Made by a program: the position numbers and the translations under genes. From positions 755,949 through 819,948 of the forward strand of contig NZ_LMNF01000002.1 in NCBI RefSeq assembly GCF_001422485.1: DNA of 64,000 nt, in the 5' to 3' direction. Under the pieces are notes generated by a model. The model was given only the letters and a program-made list of their open reading frames with translations, ran no database searches and was not told the origin of the DNA. This stretch comes from Agreia sp. Leaf283 (lineage in GTDB: Bacteria > Actinomycetota > Actinomycetes > Actinomycetales > Microbacteriaceae). The first letter of the stretch is position 1. Each line of letters opens with the position of its first letter. Positions 1 to 10,577 of the stretch are shown here, one piece after another.

Positions 1-324
1 ATGCTGATCGCCTCCGCCCTCAGGGCGGCGCTCACCGAAGAGCTGATCGTCGTGGGCTACCTCTTCACGCGACTCAGACAGCTCGGCTGGGGCCGCTGGC
101 AGATCATCCTGTCAGCGGCCGTGCTGCGCGGCAGCTACCACCTGTACCAGGGCATCGGGCCGTTCATCGGAAACGTCGTCATGGGAATCGTCTTCGGCTG
201 GTGCTACACGCGCTGGGGGCGCACGATGCCGCTCGTGATCGCCCACTGGATCATCGACATCGCGTCGTTCGTCGGCTACGCCTGGGCCGTGGCGACGTTC
301 CCCGGGCTCTTCCGACTGCCCTAG
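1..324 (+). CDS. CPBP-family intramembrane metalloprotease, C-terminal part
   Basis: The frame is open at the left edge, so the gene begins outside the window and the first ATG here need not be the start. The 107 visible residues are hydrophobic and carry three motifs of the CPBP (formerly Abi/CAAX protease) family: TEEL followed by GYLFTRLRQ near residues 13-28, SYHLYQG near 45-51, and HWIID near 82-86. These supply the Glu and His residues of the family's intramembrane active site. The Arg usual in EExxxR is Val here, a variant I recall from other actinobacteria. The substrate cannot be told. The TAG stop overlaps the stop of the convergent pentapeptide-repeat gene by three bases. Confidence 0.8.
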   Translation: MLIASALRAALTEELIVVGYLFTRLRQLGWGRWQIILSAAVLRGSYHLYQGIGPFIGNVVMGIVFGWCYTRWGRTMPLVIAHWIIDIASFVGYAWAVATFPGLFRLP

Positions 325-1136
325 TCGTCTGACTTCGCGCTGTCGTCGGCGGAATCGTCGCCGCTGGCGATCGCGGGCCGACGGCGGGAGATCACCATGG
401 CCACGACTCCGAGTGCCAGAACGACGACGGCACCGCCGCCGACGAGCGCGATGAGTCCCCAGTCGGTCGGCTGCCTCGTCGAGGCCGCGGTGCCCGTGGT
501 GCCAGAGGTCGTCGGCTCGTCCGTGAACAGGGGCGCCGGCGCCTCGGTCGCCTCGGGGTGCGGGGTGACCTGGATCTTGACGACGGCGATGGCGGTGCCG
601 TTCGACGAGGAGAACTTGCACACCATGCCCGAATCCCCGATGGGGAAGACGGTGCCCGAGACGACGGGAACGTCGACGATCATGCAGTCGCCCGCGGTGA
701 GACCGAGCGGTACCACGGGGGCGAACTCGATCGGTGCGCCGTTCGCGTCGGCGGCTTCGGCCGTGATCGTGCCCGGCAGGATTCCCGAATCGGTGAGGTC
801 GGCGCCTTCGACCTGTGCGTCGGTGAAGTTCGCACCCTCCAGGTTCGCGCCGGTGAAGTTCGCCGCCTGCAGCTTCGACCCGGAGAGGTTCGCGCCTGCC
901 AGATTGGCCCCCATGAAGGCCGCCTGGCCCATGCTCGTCGCGCCGAAGTCGACGCCCGCGCACTGGCTGCCGCCCGCGGGCGCCCCGTCTGTGACCTGCT
1001 GCACGACGCATCCGCCCTCGTCGTAGAAGACCTCGGCACTTGCGGCCGCAGCAGGCCCGGCGACGAGCGCGAAAACACCCACCGCGGCGAGAATCAGGGA
1101 CATTCGGCCGCGCTGTATCGCAATTCGTCTCGCCAT
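321..1136 (-). CDS. Secreted, membrane-anchored pentapeptide-repeat protein
   Basis: The 271-residue product starts with a basic N-region and a hydrophobic stretch ending in AAAASA near residue 34, which looks like a Sec signal peptide. Residues about 65-115 are pentapeptide repeats of A(N/D)L/F type (GANLAGANLSGSKLQAANF and onward), predicted to form a quadrilateral beta-helix. A beta-sandwich-like region follows, then a Thr/Pro-rich linker, one transmembrane helix near 227-247 and an RRR-plus-acidic cytoplasmic tail. The function is unknown. Many studied pentapeptide proteins act in the cytoplasm (for example as gyrase mimics), so the export signals are notable. The start is uncertain: an in-frame GTG lies 18 bases upstream at 1154. 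Confidence 0.75.
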   Translation of the reverse strand: MARRIAIQRGRMSLILAAVGVFALVAGPAAAASAEVFYDEGGCVVQQVTDGAPAGGSQCAGVDFGATSMGQAAFMGANLAGANLSGSKLQAANFTGANLEGANFTDAQVEGADLTDSGILPGTITAEAADANGAPIEFAPVVPLGLTAGDCMIVDVPVVSGTVFPIGDSGMVCKFSSSNGTAIAVVKIQVTPHPEATEAPAPLFTDEPTTSGTTGTAASTRQPTDWGLIALVGGGAVVVLALGVVAMVISRRRPAIASGDDSADDSAKSDD

Positions 1137-1173
1137 GCTGAGAGGGTACCTCACGCGAGGAACCGGTTGCTGT

Positions 1174-4059
<2,886 letters not shown>

Positions 4060-4066
4060 CGGTGTG

Positions 4067-4438
4067 CTACTCCCCCAGCAGTGCGGTGTACTCGTCGAAC
4101 GACAGCAGCGGCGGCAGCTCGGTGAACTCGATCTTGATGAGCCAGCCTTCGCCCAGCGGGTCGCTGTTGACGAGTTCGGGCGTGTCCTCGACGGCGGAGT
4201 TCTTCTCGAGCACCGTTCCGTCGACGGGGGCGAAGAGCTCGCCCACCGACTTGGTCGACTCGATCTCTCCGACGATCGAGCCGCTCGCCAGGGTCGTGCC
4301 CACGTCGGGCAGGTCGACGAAGACGACGTCTCCGAGCTTCTCGGCCGCATACGCGGTGATGCCCACGGTGGCGGTGGTGCCGTCGACGAGCACCCATTCG
4401 TGCTCGCTCGTGTACTGCAGTTCGCTTTCGGTGGCCAT
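4067..4438 (-). CDS. gcvH: Glycine cleavage system H protein (lipoyl carrier)
   Basis: This 123-residue lipoyl-domain protein shuttles the methylamine intermediate between GcvP, GcvT and lipoamide dehydrogenase. The lipoylation site is Lys63 in [12 protein letters not shown], and the C-terminus GWLIKIEF is typical of the family. Length is normal. The gene lies three bases after the gcvT stop and seven before gcvP, in one operon. The E3 partner could be the lpdA product at 56396-57796, but no lipoylation genes are in the window. Confidence 0.97.
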   Translation of the reverse strand: MATESELQYTSEHEWVLVDGTTATVGITAYAAEKLGDVVFVDLPDVGTTLASGSIVGEIESTKSVGELFAPVDGTVLEKNSAVEDTPELVNSDPLGEGWLIKIEFTELPPLLSFDEYTALLGE

Positions 4439-4441
4439 GGG

Positions 4442-5590
4442 TCAGTCCTTCTTCGCACGGTAGAACGGGAGGGGGGTGACGCGGTAGCTGAGGCGCTTGC
4501 CGCGGATGTCGATGCTGAGGGTCGTGTCGGGTGCGGCGAATGCGGCGTCGACGTAGGCAATGGCGATCGGGATGCCGAGGGTCGGCGACAGGGCGCCGCT
4601 CGTCACGACGCCGATCACCTCGCTCGAGTCGTCGGAGGCATAGACCTCGTAGTCCGCCCGCGCGGCCCGCTTGCCGTCGGCGACCAGGCCGACCAGCGTG
4701 CGCGCATCCGGAGCAGGACCGGCCTCGACGGCCTCGCGACCGACGAAGTCGCCCTTCGTCGCCGTGGCGACGACGCGGCCCAGGCCCGCCTGAACGGGGA
4801 AGGTCTCGGTGCCGAGCTCGTGACCGTAGAGCGGCATGCCCGCCTCGAGGCGCAGGGTGTCGCGGCTCGCCAGTCCGGCGGGAACGAGTCCGAGCGGGGC
4901 GCCCGCCTCGGTCAGAGCGTTCCAGAGCTCCGCGGCGTGATCCGGGCTCAGGTAGAGCTCGAATCCGTCTTCGCCGGTGTAGCCCGTGCGGGCGATGAGC
5001 AGGGGCTGCGTGCGGAACGAGCCCGACAGTGCGCGGTAGTACTTGAGCTCTGAGAGCTTCTCGCCCACGTCTCGTCCGTCGGGATGACCGCCTTCGATGG
5101 CGAAACCGTCGGTCGCGATGAGGATCTCGCGAGAGCGCGGACCCTGCACGGCGATGAGGGCGAGCTCGTCGCTCTCGTCGAAGACCTCGCACTCGAAGGG
5201 AGCCGTACGGTCTGTCAGCTCTGCGGCCACGACTTCCCTGTTCGAGGCGTTGGCCACGACCATGAACCGGTCGTCTCCCGTGCGGTACACGACGACGTCG
5301 TCGATGATGCCGCCCGACCGGTCGAGGAGCAGGCTGTACTTGGCCTGGCCGATCGTGGTGGCAGAGAGCTTGCCCGCCAGTGCGTAGTCGAGGGCGTCGG
5401 CAGCCTCGGGGCCGACGATGAAGATCTCGCCCATGTGAGACAGGTCGAAGATGCCGGCGGCGGTGCGCACGGCGTGGTGCTCGGCGAGATCGCTCGAATA
5501 GCGCACGGGCATCTGCCAGCCGGCGAAGTCGGTGAAGCTCGCTCCTGCCGCCACGTGGATGGCGTTGAGCGGGGAATGTCTATCGGTCAC
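4442..5590 (-). CDS. gcvT: Glycine cleavage system T protein (aminomethyltransferase)
   Basis: The 382-residue tetrahydrofolate-dependent aminomethyltransferase releases ammonia and forms 5,10-methylene-THF. Typical T-protein segments include [20 protein letters not shown] and [11 protein letters not shown]. The GTG at 5590 is preferred because GGAGA lies about seven bases upstream and homology begins at TDRHSPL. A longer in-frame reading to 5710 would translate riboswitch sequence. This is the first gene of gcvTHP, directly downstream of a tandem glycine riboswitch. Confidence 0.95.
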   Translation of the reverse strand: MTDRHSPLNAIHVAAGASFTDFAGWQMPVRYSSDLAEHHAVRTAAGIFDLSHMGEIFIVGPEAADALDYALAGKLSATTIGQAKYSLLLDRSGGIIDDVVVYRTGDDRFMVVANASNREVVAAELTDRTAPFECEVFDESDELALIAVQGPRSREILIATDGFAIEGGHPDGRDVGEKLSELKYYRALSGSFRTQPLLIARTGYTGEDGFELYLSPDHAAELWNALTEAGAPLGLVPAGLASRDTLRLEAGMPLYGHELGTETFPVQAGLGRVVATATKGDFVGREAVEAGPAPDARTLVGLVADGKRAARADYEVYASDDSSEVIGVVTSGALSPTLGIPIAIAYVDAAFAAPDTTLSIDIRGKRLSYRVTPLPFYRAKKD

Positions 5591-5647
5591 GAGTTCTCCA
5601 GTGCGCAGTGTGTATTGCGAAGCGCGCGTACGAAGCCGCGCGGTCAA

Positions 5648-5848
5648 GAACTCCCCCTCTGTCATCTGTGCCTGAGAGCTTCGCCGCTGCGCATCGGCAG
5701 CGGCTTTCACCGTGGGCGGATCGAACGAACGAGTGTTCGCGATCTCTTTTCAGAGTGGCCTGTTCGATGCGGTACACGTACCTGAGAGATTGGTGGGGAG
5801 AATTGCTCCTTCGGTGCCTGCCGGTGTGACCGGCGGGCTCTCCCGCAT
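5648..5848 (-). promoter_or_regulatory. Tandem glycine riboswitch upstream of gcvT
   Basis: Read on the minus strand, aptamer 1 runs from GGGAGAG (5844-5838) through CCGAAGGAGCAA to CTCTCAGGTA (near 5780). Aptamer 2 follows with GGTGAAAGCCGC, CTCTCAGGCA (near 5670) and the closing GACAGAGGGGG (5663-5653). These are the conserved glycine-aptamer blocks in the right order and spacing for the two-aptamer architecture. The element ends about 60 bases before the gcvT start, so glycine should switch on expression of the cleavage operon. The expression platform is not obvious. It may act at the gcvT ribosome binding site. Confidence 0.93.
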
Positions 5849-5864
5849 CGCGTGATGTCGGCCC

Positions 5865-5893
5865 GATATTCGATTGTGCGGCCAGCCTAGCAA
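5865..5893 (-). promoter_or_regulatory. Candidate promoter for the gcvTHP transcript
   Basis: On the minus strand TTGCTA (5893-5888) and AATATC (5870-5865) are separated by 17 bases. Transcription would begin near 5858, just before the first aptamer, which is where a riboswitch transcript should start. The -10 match is only partial, so this is an inference from spacing and position. Confidence 0.4.
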
Positions 5894-5972
5894 CAACCCC
5901 GCGAGCACGCGTGCCGCGCGACCGCGTAACCTCGGAAGTGACCGGGCGCACCGCGCAGTCAGAACGGATCCC

Positions 5973-6320
5973 GTGGACCATCGTTTGAACAGGCTCTTCA
6001 TCACCGCTGCGAAGGAGTTGCACTTCGCCAGGGCGGCGAAGCTCGAGGGCATTCCGCGTTCGAGCATGATCGCGGCCGTCAAGCAGCTCGAGCAGAATCT
6101 CGGCTACCCCCTGTTCGACTACGACGCCGAGACGACCGTGCTGACGCCGGAGGGCGTCGCCTTCGCAGAGAAGGCGGCTGCCGACCTCGCCAAGTCCACG
6201 GGCAATTCGACCATCACCGCTCCGCAGGCCGGAGGCAAGGCGAAGGCGTCGAAGGGCAAAGGACGCGCCCCCGCGGTCAAGGGTGCGCCGCGGGTGGGAA
6301 AGCGTAGACAGAGCCGCTGA
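5973..6320 (+). CDS. Short LysR-type HTH-only DNA-binding protein
   Basis: The 115-residue product matches only the N-terminal winged HTH of LysR-type regulators: LFITAAKELHFARAAKLEGIPRSSMIAAVKQLEQNLGYPLFDYD followed by LTPEGVAFAEKAAADL. The effector-binding domain is absent. In its place is a Lys/Ala/Gly-rich basic tail (residues about 85-115), so it may bind DNA without a small-molecule sensor. The GTG at 5973 is chosen because it opens the domain; a longer TTG-started reading runs back to 5874. It diverges from gcvT, which suggests but does not show control of glycine cleavage. Its TGA stop lies inside the 17-bp repeat that follows. Confidence 0.65.
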   Translation: MDHRLNRLFITAAKELHFARAAKLEGIPRSSMIAAVKQLEQNLGYPLFDYDAETTVLTPEGVAFAEKAAADLAKSTGNSTITAPQAGGKAKASKGKGRAPAVKGAPRVGKRRQSR

Positions 6321-6352
6321 GCCTGTCGAAGCGCTGAGCCTGTCGAAGCGCT
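6315..6352. repeat. Two exact tandem copies of a 17-bp CTGTCGAAG-type repeat
   Basis: The 17-base unit CGCTGAGCCTGTCGAAG occurs twice in perfect tandem (6315-6331 and 6332-6348) and is followed by a third partial copy. It lies between two convergent genes: the first unit contains the stop codon of the LysR-like gene, and the partial third copy runs into the stop of the copC-like gene. I recall the core (reverse complement CTTCGACAGGCTCAG) as a dispersed intergenic repeat in high-GC genomes. I found no other copy in this window. Confidence 0.75.
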
Positions 6353-7082
6353 ACTCCTCCTTCGACGGCCCCTCGGGCTTCTCGAACGGGTCGCGCCGGG
6401 TTCGCCGGAGGGTGAGCACGATGACCGTGACGATCAGCGCCAGGCCCCCGATCGAGACAGCGATCGCGACGCCGATGCGGCCGCCGTCGTCGCTCGTGTC
6501 GCCGTTAACCGCAGGGTCGGCGGTCGCCGACAAGGTCTGCACGGGCGCCTCCGCCAGCGCCGTCATCGTGGGCTCCGGCGTGGCGACAGGGGCTGAATTC
6601 TCGCGCGGCGAGCCGGCCCACTGGTCTCCGCATACGGGCGCCGCCGGCATCCCGGGCAGGGAATTCGCGGTGTCGACCGGCTGGTACTCGAAGGTATAGC
6701 TGCCCGAGGTCGGATGCCCGTCGCTCGAGACCACCTGCCACGTCGCGGTGTACGTTCCGGGGTCGCCCAGGGCGACACCGGTGGATGCGACGAGACCGTC
6801 GACGACGACGCACCCGTTCTCATGGAACGCGCCCGACGCATCCGTCACCTGGATCGCGAAGGCGCTCGTGTCGCCGCCCAGCGTGAGGAGTTCGTCGCTG
6901 TAGGTCAACGTGACGACGGTCGGATCGACAGTCACGACCTCGCCGGCCGCGGGGGTCGACGACTCGAGCGCATCGTGCGCCGAGGCACTGGATGCGCCGG
7001 CGAGCACGAGTGCCGCGCCGAGAAGAGCGGTCGCGGCGAGCGCGGAGGGCAGGGCGAGAAGGCGTCGAGTCACCCGCCTCAC
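6351..7082 (-). CDS. CopC-domain secreted copper-binding protein with C-terminal anchor
   Basis: The 243-residue product has a signal peptide ending ASSASA just before His-Asp-Ala-Leu-Glu. A CopC domain follows (residues about 35-130) with the segment SSDGHPTSGSYTF. The mature N-terminal His and the Asp/His of SDGHP correspond to the Cu(II) site of this family. After a Pro/Ala-rich linker, a transmembrane helix near 210-232 and an RRTRR tail anchor it to the membrane. CopC proteins bind or deliver periplasmic copper, often with a CopD permease, which is not nearby. Starts at 7097 (GTG), 7082 (GTG) and 7073 (GTG) are all possible. Confidence 0.82.
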   Translation of the reverse strand: MRRVTRRLLALPSALAATALLGAALVLAGASSASAHDALESSTPAAGEVVTVDPTVVTLTYSDELLTLGGDTSAFAIQVTDASGAFHENGCVVVDGLVASTGVALGDPGTYTATWQVVSSDGHPTSGSYTFEYQPVDTANSLPGMPAAPVCGDQWAGSPRENSAPVATPEPTMTALAEAPVQTLSATADPAVNGDTSDDGGRIGVAIAVSIGGLALIVTVIVLTLRRTRRDPFEKPEGPSKEE

Positions 7083-7114
7083 GATAGCCGACCGCACTCC
7101 GCCGTTGCCGTGAG

Positions 7115-7864
7115 TCAGGCGGCCGCGACCGCACGCTCCGTGGGCACATCGAAGGGTCGCCGCCGATCGCGCACCGTGACGATGCCGATCGCCGTCACCC
7201 AGACGAGCCACGGGAAGGTCGCGAAGAGGGCGGTGCCGGCTCCGCCGGCTGCAACGAAGGAGGCGGGGTCTGTGCCACCGAACATGGTCGGCACGGCCGC
7301 GAGGTTGAGGATCGCGACGCCGTAGGCGAGCCAGCCGGTCCATCGCGGGAGCGCCTCGGAGCCCAGCGTCACGTACGCGCTGGCGGCCGCGACGAGGGCC
7401 GTCAGCACGCATCCGATGGAGCCGAAGAGAATCGTGTGCCCCACGGTGAGGGCTCGAAGCACGGAGTAGTCACCCGTCATGCCCGTGACGTCGAGGGCGG
7501 TTCCTGCCTCCATCGCATCGCCGACGAGAGTCACCGCCACGAAGACGAGCCCGGCCCCGTACGCGAGGTCGGCGACCCACTGCAATGCTGGCTCGGAGTG
7601 GGTGATGAGTTGCCGGAACCCGGCGAGGAACACGATGAGGGCTGCCATCAGCAGCGTGTCGATGAGGATCGTGAACATCGTTCCGTCACTCGTGCGCGTC
7701 ATGAAGTCGACAAGGGCAAGCTCGTCATCGAGGCTCGGCCTCGCACCCACCACGAACACCTGCACCGAGAACTCGGTCACGGTGAGGATTGCGACGGCGA
7801 TCGCGGCTATTCCCGTCCAGAGCCTGACGTCGGGCATGAGCTTTCTGTGTGGATGATGCGTCAT
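7115..7864 (-). CDS. Multi-pass membrane protein of unknown function
   Basis: This 249-residue protein has about six hydrophobic helices (for example residues 15-37, 65-82, 95-113, 135-165, 175-190 and 210-235) and short polar loops. I do not recognise a characterised family. It resembles small DUF4386-like integral membrane proteins in layout only. A strong GGGGGAGA precedes the ATG. The gene starts 22 bases after the cupin lipoprotein stop on the same strand, so the two are probably co-transcribed. Confidence 0.75.
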   Translation of the reverse strand: MTHHPHRKLMPDVRLWTGIAAIAVAILTVTEFSVQVFVVGARPSLDDELALVDFMTRTSDGTMFTILIDTLLMAALIVFLAGFRQLITHSEPALQWVADLAYGAGLVFVAVTLVGDAMEAGTALDVTGMTGDYSVLRALTVGHTILFGSIGCVLTALVAAASAYVTLGSEALPRWTGWLAYGVAILNLAAVPTMFGGTDPASFVAAGGAGTALFATFPWLVWVTAIGIVTVRDRRRPFDVPTERAVAAA

Positions 7865-7886
7865 GGTGCGGTCTCCCCCGGATGCG

Positions 7887-8420
7887 CTAGGCGTCGCAGT
7901 GCGACAGGTCGGTCTCGGCGAGCGGCTTGCCTTCGGGAATGATGTACGTCACCCAGAGAACGACGTTCTCATCGCCTTCGTTTCGGCCCTCGTGGCGGTA
8001 TCCCGCCCCTTCGATGATGCTGTCTCCCGTCTCGTAGACGTGCACGCCACTCGGATAGATGTCGGCGTAGTGGGTGAGCGACCCTTCGGCGACCACGGCG
8101 ACGAGCTGCCCGTAGTGGCAGTGCACGCCCGTGGTCGCACCGGGCTCCAGCGTGATCTCTCTGAAGGTGACCCCGACACCGTCGTCACCCGACACGGAGA
8201 CCTCGACCGGGGCATCCTGCTCGCCGGCCGCGAGATCGACGGCCTCCACAGGTGCGTGCGTCTCGACGCTGGATTCGGTGGCGGTCGCGAATGGCGTCGC
8301 CGATTCGGTCGCGGATGAGGTGTCGGCTGCGCTGGAGCACGCCGACATCGCGAGGGCCGCAGCACAGAGGAGGACGGCGACGCGCACACGGTGGAGTGGG
8401 CGGGGTCGAGACGCTTTCAT
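7887..8420 (-). CDS. Cupin-domain lipoprotein
   Basis: The 177-residue product has a lipoprotein signal peptide (hydrophobic core then ALAMSACSS, with Cys near residue 27). A Ser/Ala/Thr-rich spacer leads to a small cupin barrel: EPGATTGVHCHYGQLVAVVAEGSLTHY and, later, EGAGYRHEGRNEGDENVVLW, with His residues where cupins bind metal. The bound ligand is unknown. The ATG at 8420 follows AAAGG and starts the signal peptide; a longer in-frame reading to 8525 lacks that. It heads a two-gene unit with the membrane protein and diverges from the DUF222/HNH gene. Confidence 0.8.
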   Translation of the reverse strand: MKASRPRPLHRVRVAVLLCAAALAMSACSSAADTSSATESATPFATATESSVETHAPVEAVDLAAGEQDAPVEVSVSGDDGVGVTFREITLEPGATTGVHCHYGQLVAVVAEGSLTHYADIYPSGVHVYETGDSIIEGAGYRHEGRNEGDENVVLWVTYIIPEGKPLAETDLSHCDA

Positions 8421-8517
8421 GGTCAGCCTTTCGAGCAGCACTGTCGAGTCGCGCGTAGTGCTACACAGCGTAGTGAGTCGGCGATGGCGAGGCGGGGCAA
8501 GGTTGTCGCACAACTTA

Positions 8518-8557
8518 TCGAACATACATTCGAATATCTGCCCCGTGATGCTATGCT
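8518..8557 (+). promoter_or_regulatory. SOS-type LexA box overlapping the promoter of the DUF222/HNH gene
   Basis: TCGAAC-atac-ATTCGA at 8518-8533 matches the actinobacterial LexA consensus TCGAAC-N4-GTTCGA with one mismatch. A promoter fits across it: -35 TTCGAA at 8529-8534, a 17-base spacer, and -10 TATGCT at 8552-8557. The -35 therefore lies inside the operator, so a bound repressor would block RNA polymerase. The downstream start codon is at 8598. Confidence 0.65.
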
Positions 8558-8597
8558 TCAGTGGTAGATAGATTGCACTCTATGTGAAAGGTACGCC

Positions 8598-9956
8598 GTG
8601 ATCACCGAGCCCGACTCTCGCCTTGTCAGCTCGTTTCGCGCGGCTATCGACGACGTACACGAGGTTTCCCGGCAGATCGCCTCGCTGCAGGCAGAGCGGG
8701 CGCGATTGGTCACCGTTGCACGGGCCGCAGGTCAGGCGCTCAACCCGGTCGATCGTTCGGGCGGGGGCCCGCAGTGGTCGGCAGAGGCCGTCGCCAGGCG
8801 CGAGTTCGCGACAGAACTCGCCTCCTCAGAGAACCTCAGCGAGCGGGCGGCCTACGCCCTCATAGAGACCAGCGGCGAGCTCGCCGACACATTCGTGCAC
8901 ACGCATCGCGCGCTCTCTTCCGGCGACATCTCTCTCCGCCACGCCGAGATCATCGTGCAATACGGCAGTTGCCTCCCCGACGAGAAGCAGCTCGACTTCG
9001 AACTGCGCATGCTCGAGCTCGCCAAGAAGCAGCCCGTGCACATCCTGCGCACGAGAGCCGGTCGAGAAGCCAAAGCCGCCACCATGGAGGACGCGGTCGA
9101 GCGTCATCTGCATGCTGCCGAGACCCGCAACACGTTCGTCGACAGCACAGACGACGACGACGGAATGTCGGTCTTCGGAATCCGGCAGCCCGCTGTCGAG
9201 AACGAGGCCATCCGAGACCTCGTCCACCGCTTCGCTCTCGCCCTCAAGGCCGCCGGTGATCCCCGCACGATCACGCAGCTTCACGCGGATGTGGCGGCAG
9301 ATCTGCTCCTGAACGGCCACCTCAGCATGCCGGGCGCGCCGGCACACGCGGTCCGCGCTCACGTCTATGTCACCGTTCCGGCGCTGTCGCTGCTGGGATT
9401 CAGCGACGAGAGCGCGGCTCTCGAGGGATACGGTCCCATCGACGCGCTGACAGCGACCCGGTTGACCGTCAATGCCCCCTATTTCTCGCGGGTGTTGACC
9501 GATCCCGCCACCGGGGCCGTCATCACCGCCGGCATCACCCGCTACCGACCCGACCCGAGAATGCGCGAACTGGTCGACCTCATCCACGTCACCTGCAGAT
9601 TCCCGGGATGCACTCGAGTCGCCCGCGACTGCGACGCAGATCACAATGTGCCCTTTCCCCAGGGTGAAACGTCGATCACGAACCTCGTTCCGCAATGCGG
9701 GCCCCACCACAAGGTCAAACACAAGACGGCGTGGCAGTTCATCACCCGAGCTGACGGCACCATGATCTCCATATCGCCGTCGGGCCACACGAGGCAGCAC
9801 GAACCTCCACCCCTGGCGAAGCCCGCGCCCAGACGCATCAGCTTCCCCGACGCACCCGATAATGCCGACCCACCGGCCCGCAATTGGTACCGCGGCACGG
9901 TCGAAGAAGGAGTACCCGACTCACCTGTCACCGGTGCCGACGAGCCGCCTTTCTGA
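8598..9956 (+). CDS. DUF222 / HNH endonuclease protein (13E12-repeat type)
   Basis: The 452-residue protein has an N-terminal helical DUF222 region (about 1-300) and a C-terminal HNH nuclease motif: CRFPGCTRVARDCDADHNVPF, then TNLVPQCGPHHKVKH near residues 330-375, with the Cys pairs and His residues intact. Such proteins are abundant in actinobacteria and are related to the M. tuberculosis REP13E12 family. Their biological role is unsettled. The GTG start follows AAAGG. The promoter has a LexA-type site. Base composition around this gene and the next is less GC-rich than in neighbouring genes. Confidence 0.9.
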   Translation: MITEPDSRLVSSFRAAIDDVHEVSRQIASLQAERARLVTVARAAGQALNPVDRSGGGPQWSAEAVARREFATELASSENLSERAAYALIETSGELADTFVHTHRALSSGDISLRHAEIIVQYGSCLPDEKQLDFELRMLELAKKQPVHILRTRAGREAKAATMEDAVERHLHAAETRNTFVDSTDDDDGMSVFGIRQPAVENEAIRDLVHRFALALKAAGDPRTITQLHADVAADLLLNGHLSMPGAPAHAVRAHVYVTVPALSLLGFSDESAALEGYGPIDALTATRLTVNAPYFSRVLTDPATGAVITAGITRYRPDPRMRELVDLIHVTCRFPGCTRVARDCDADHNVPFPQGETSITNLVPQCGPHHKVKHKTAWQFITRADGTMISISPSGHTRQHEPPPLAKPAPRRISFPDAPDNADPPARNWYRGTVEEGVPDSPVTGADEPPF

Positions 9957-9997
9957 GAGGTGGGTGTCAGCCGCGAAGGGGCTGTGCAGGAGGAGTG

Positions 9998-10123
9998 ATG
10001 GCCATTGTTGACAACAAGAACACTGATGGGCGCAGGTGCTGCACTATTCGGACTCATGGGAATCCGCTACTACGCCTATCCACTGCCCGATTCGCAAGTC
10101 AGGTTCGCTCGCCTCGAGCCTGA
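9998..10123 (+). CDS. Possible 41-codon leader ORF with a strong ribosome binding site
   Basis: The strongest Shine-Dalgarno sequence in this stretch, AGGAGGAG at 9988-9995, lies directly before the ATG at 9998. That ATG opens a 41-codon frame (MAIVDNKNTDG...) ending at 10123, inside the next gene in another frame. The peptide resembles nothing I know. It could be a translated leader that opens the DUF1877 start, or the Shine-Dalgarno could serve a TTG at 10005 in the DUF1877 frame. Coding status is unproven. Confidence 0.25.
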   Translation: MAIVDNKNTDGRRCCTIRTHGNPLLRLSTARFASQVRSPRA

Positions 10124-10577
10124 AGCCTTCATGTCTCGAGATCCCCTGGCCGACGCGTGGGGCCTGATCGAAGTCGATTCCGAGACTGGTCAACCTATCG
10201 ATCCTGAACCTCGGCCCCAGCCTGAGATGCTCTACCTCGACAAATGCTGGCGCGAGCTGCAATGGCTGTTTGGCGACGAGGACGGCCCGTTCCGTCGGTC
10301 ATTCGACCTGGTTCGAGGAGAGGTCACGATGACCCCCTGCGGATGGATTCCATACTTTGGAGTGCTCGATGCCGACGAAGTCAGAGCCGTGGCCCAGAAC
10401 CTCGCCGAGGTGACCGCGGCCGATGTCGATCACCTGCTCGAAGGGCATGCTGAGCTCTATCGTGGCGACGACGTCGATGGAGAAAGAAGATACATCCTGG
10501 AATTCCTCGGTCGCGCCCAGCAGTTCCTGGCCAGCATGACGAAACGCAGGTCGGGTTTGATCTACATGATCGGGTGA
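10056..10577 (+). CDS. DUF1877 (YfbM-like) family protein
   Basis: The 173-residue protein begins MGIRYYAYPL and ends in LIYMIG, both typical of actinobacterial DUF1877 proteins. The internal segments PLADAWGLIEV, MLYLDKCWRELQWL and CGWIPYFGVLDADEV also match my memory of the family. Its function is unknown. The start is set at ATG 10056 because family homology begins there, although an in-frame TTG at 10005 is possible. Codon use is less GC-rich than in flanking genes, which may mark it and the DUF222 gene as recent arrivals. Confidence 0.78.
   Translation: MGIRYYAYPLPDSQVRFARLEPEAFMSRDPLADAWGLIEVDSETGQPIDPEPRPQPEMLYLDKCWRELQWLFGDEDGPFRRSFDLVRGEVTMTPCGWIPYFGVLDADEVRAVAQNLAEVTAADVDHLLEGHAELYRGDDVDGERRYILEFLGRAQQFLASMTKRRSGLIYMIG

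Noticed and set aside
5725-5740. CGAAC-N4-GTTCG, a perfect LexA-type core
   Set aside because: It lies inside the second glycine aptamer, where the symmetry is explained by an RNA stem (GAAC/GTTC), and it is not at a promoter position.
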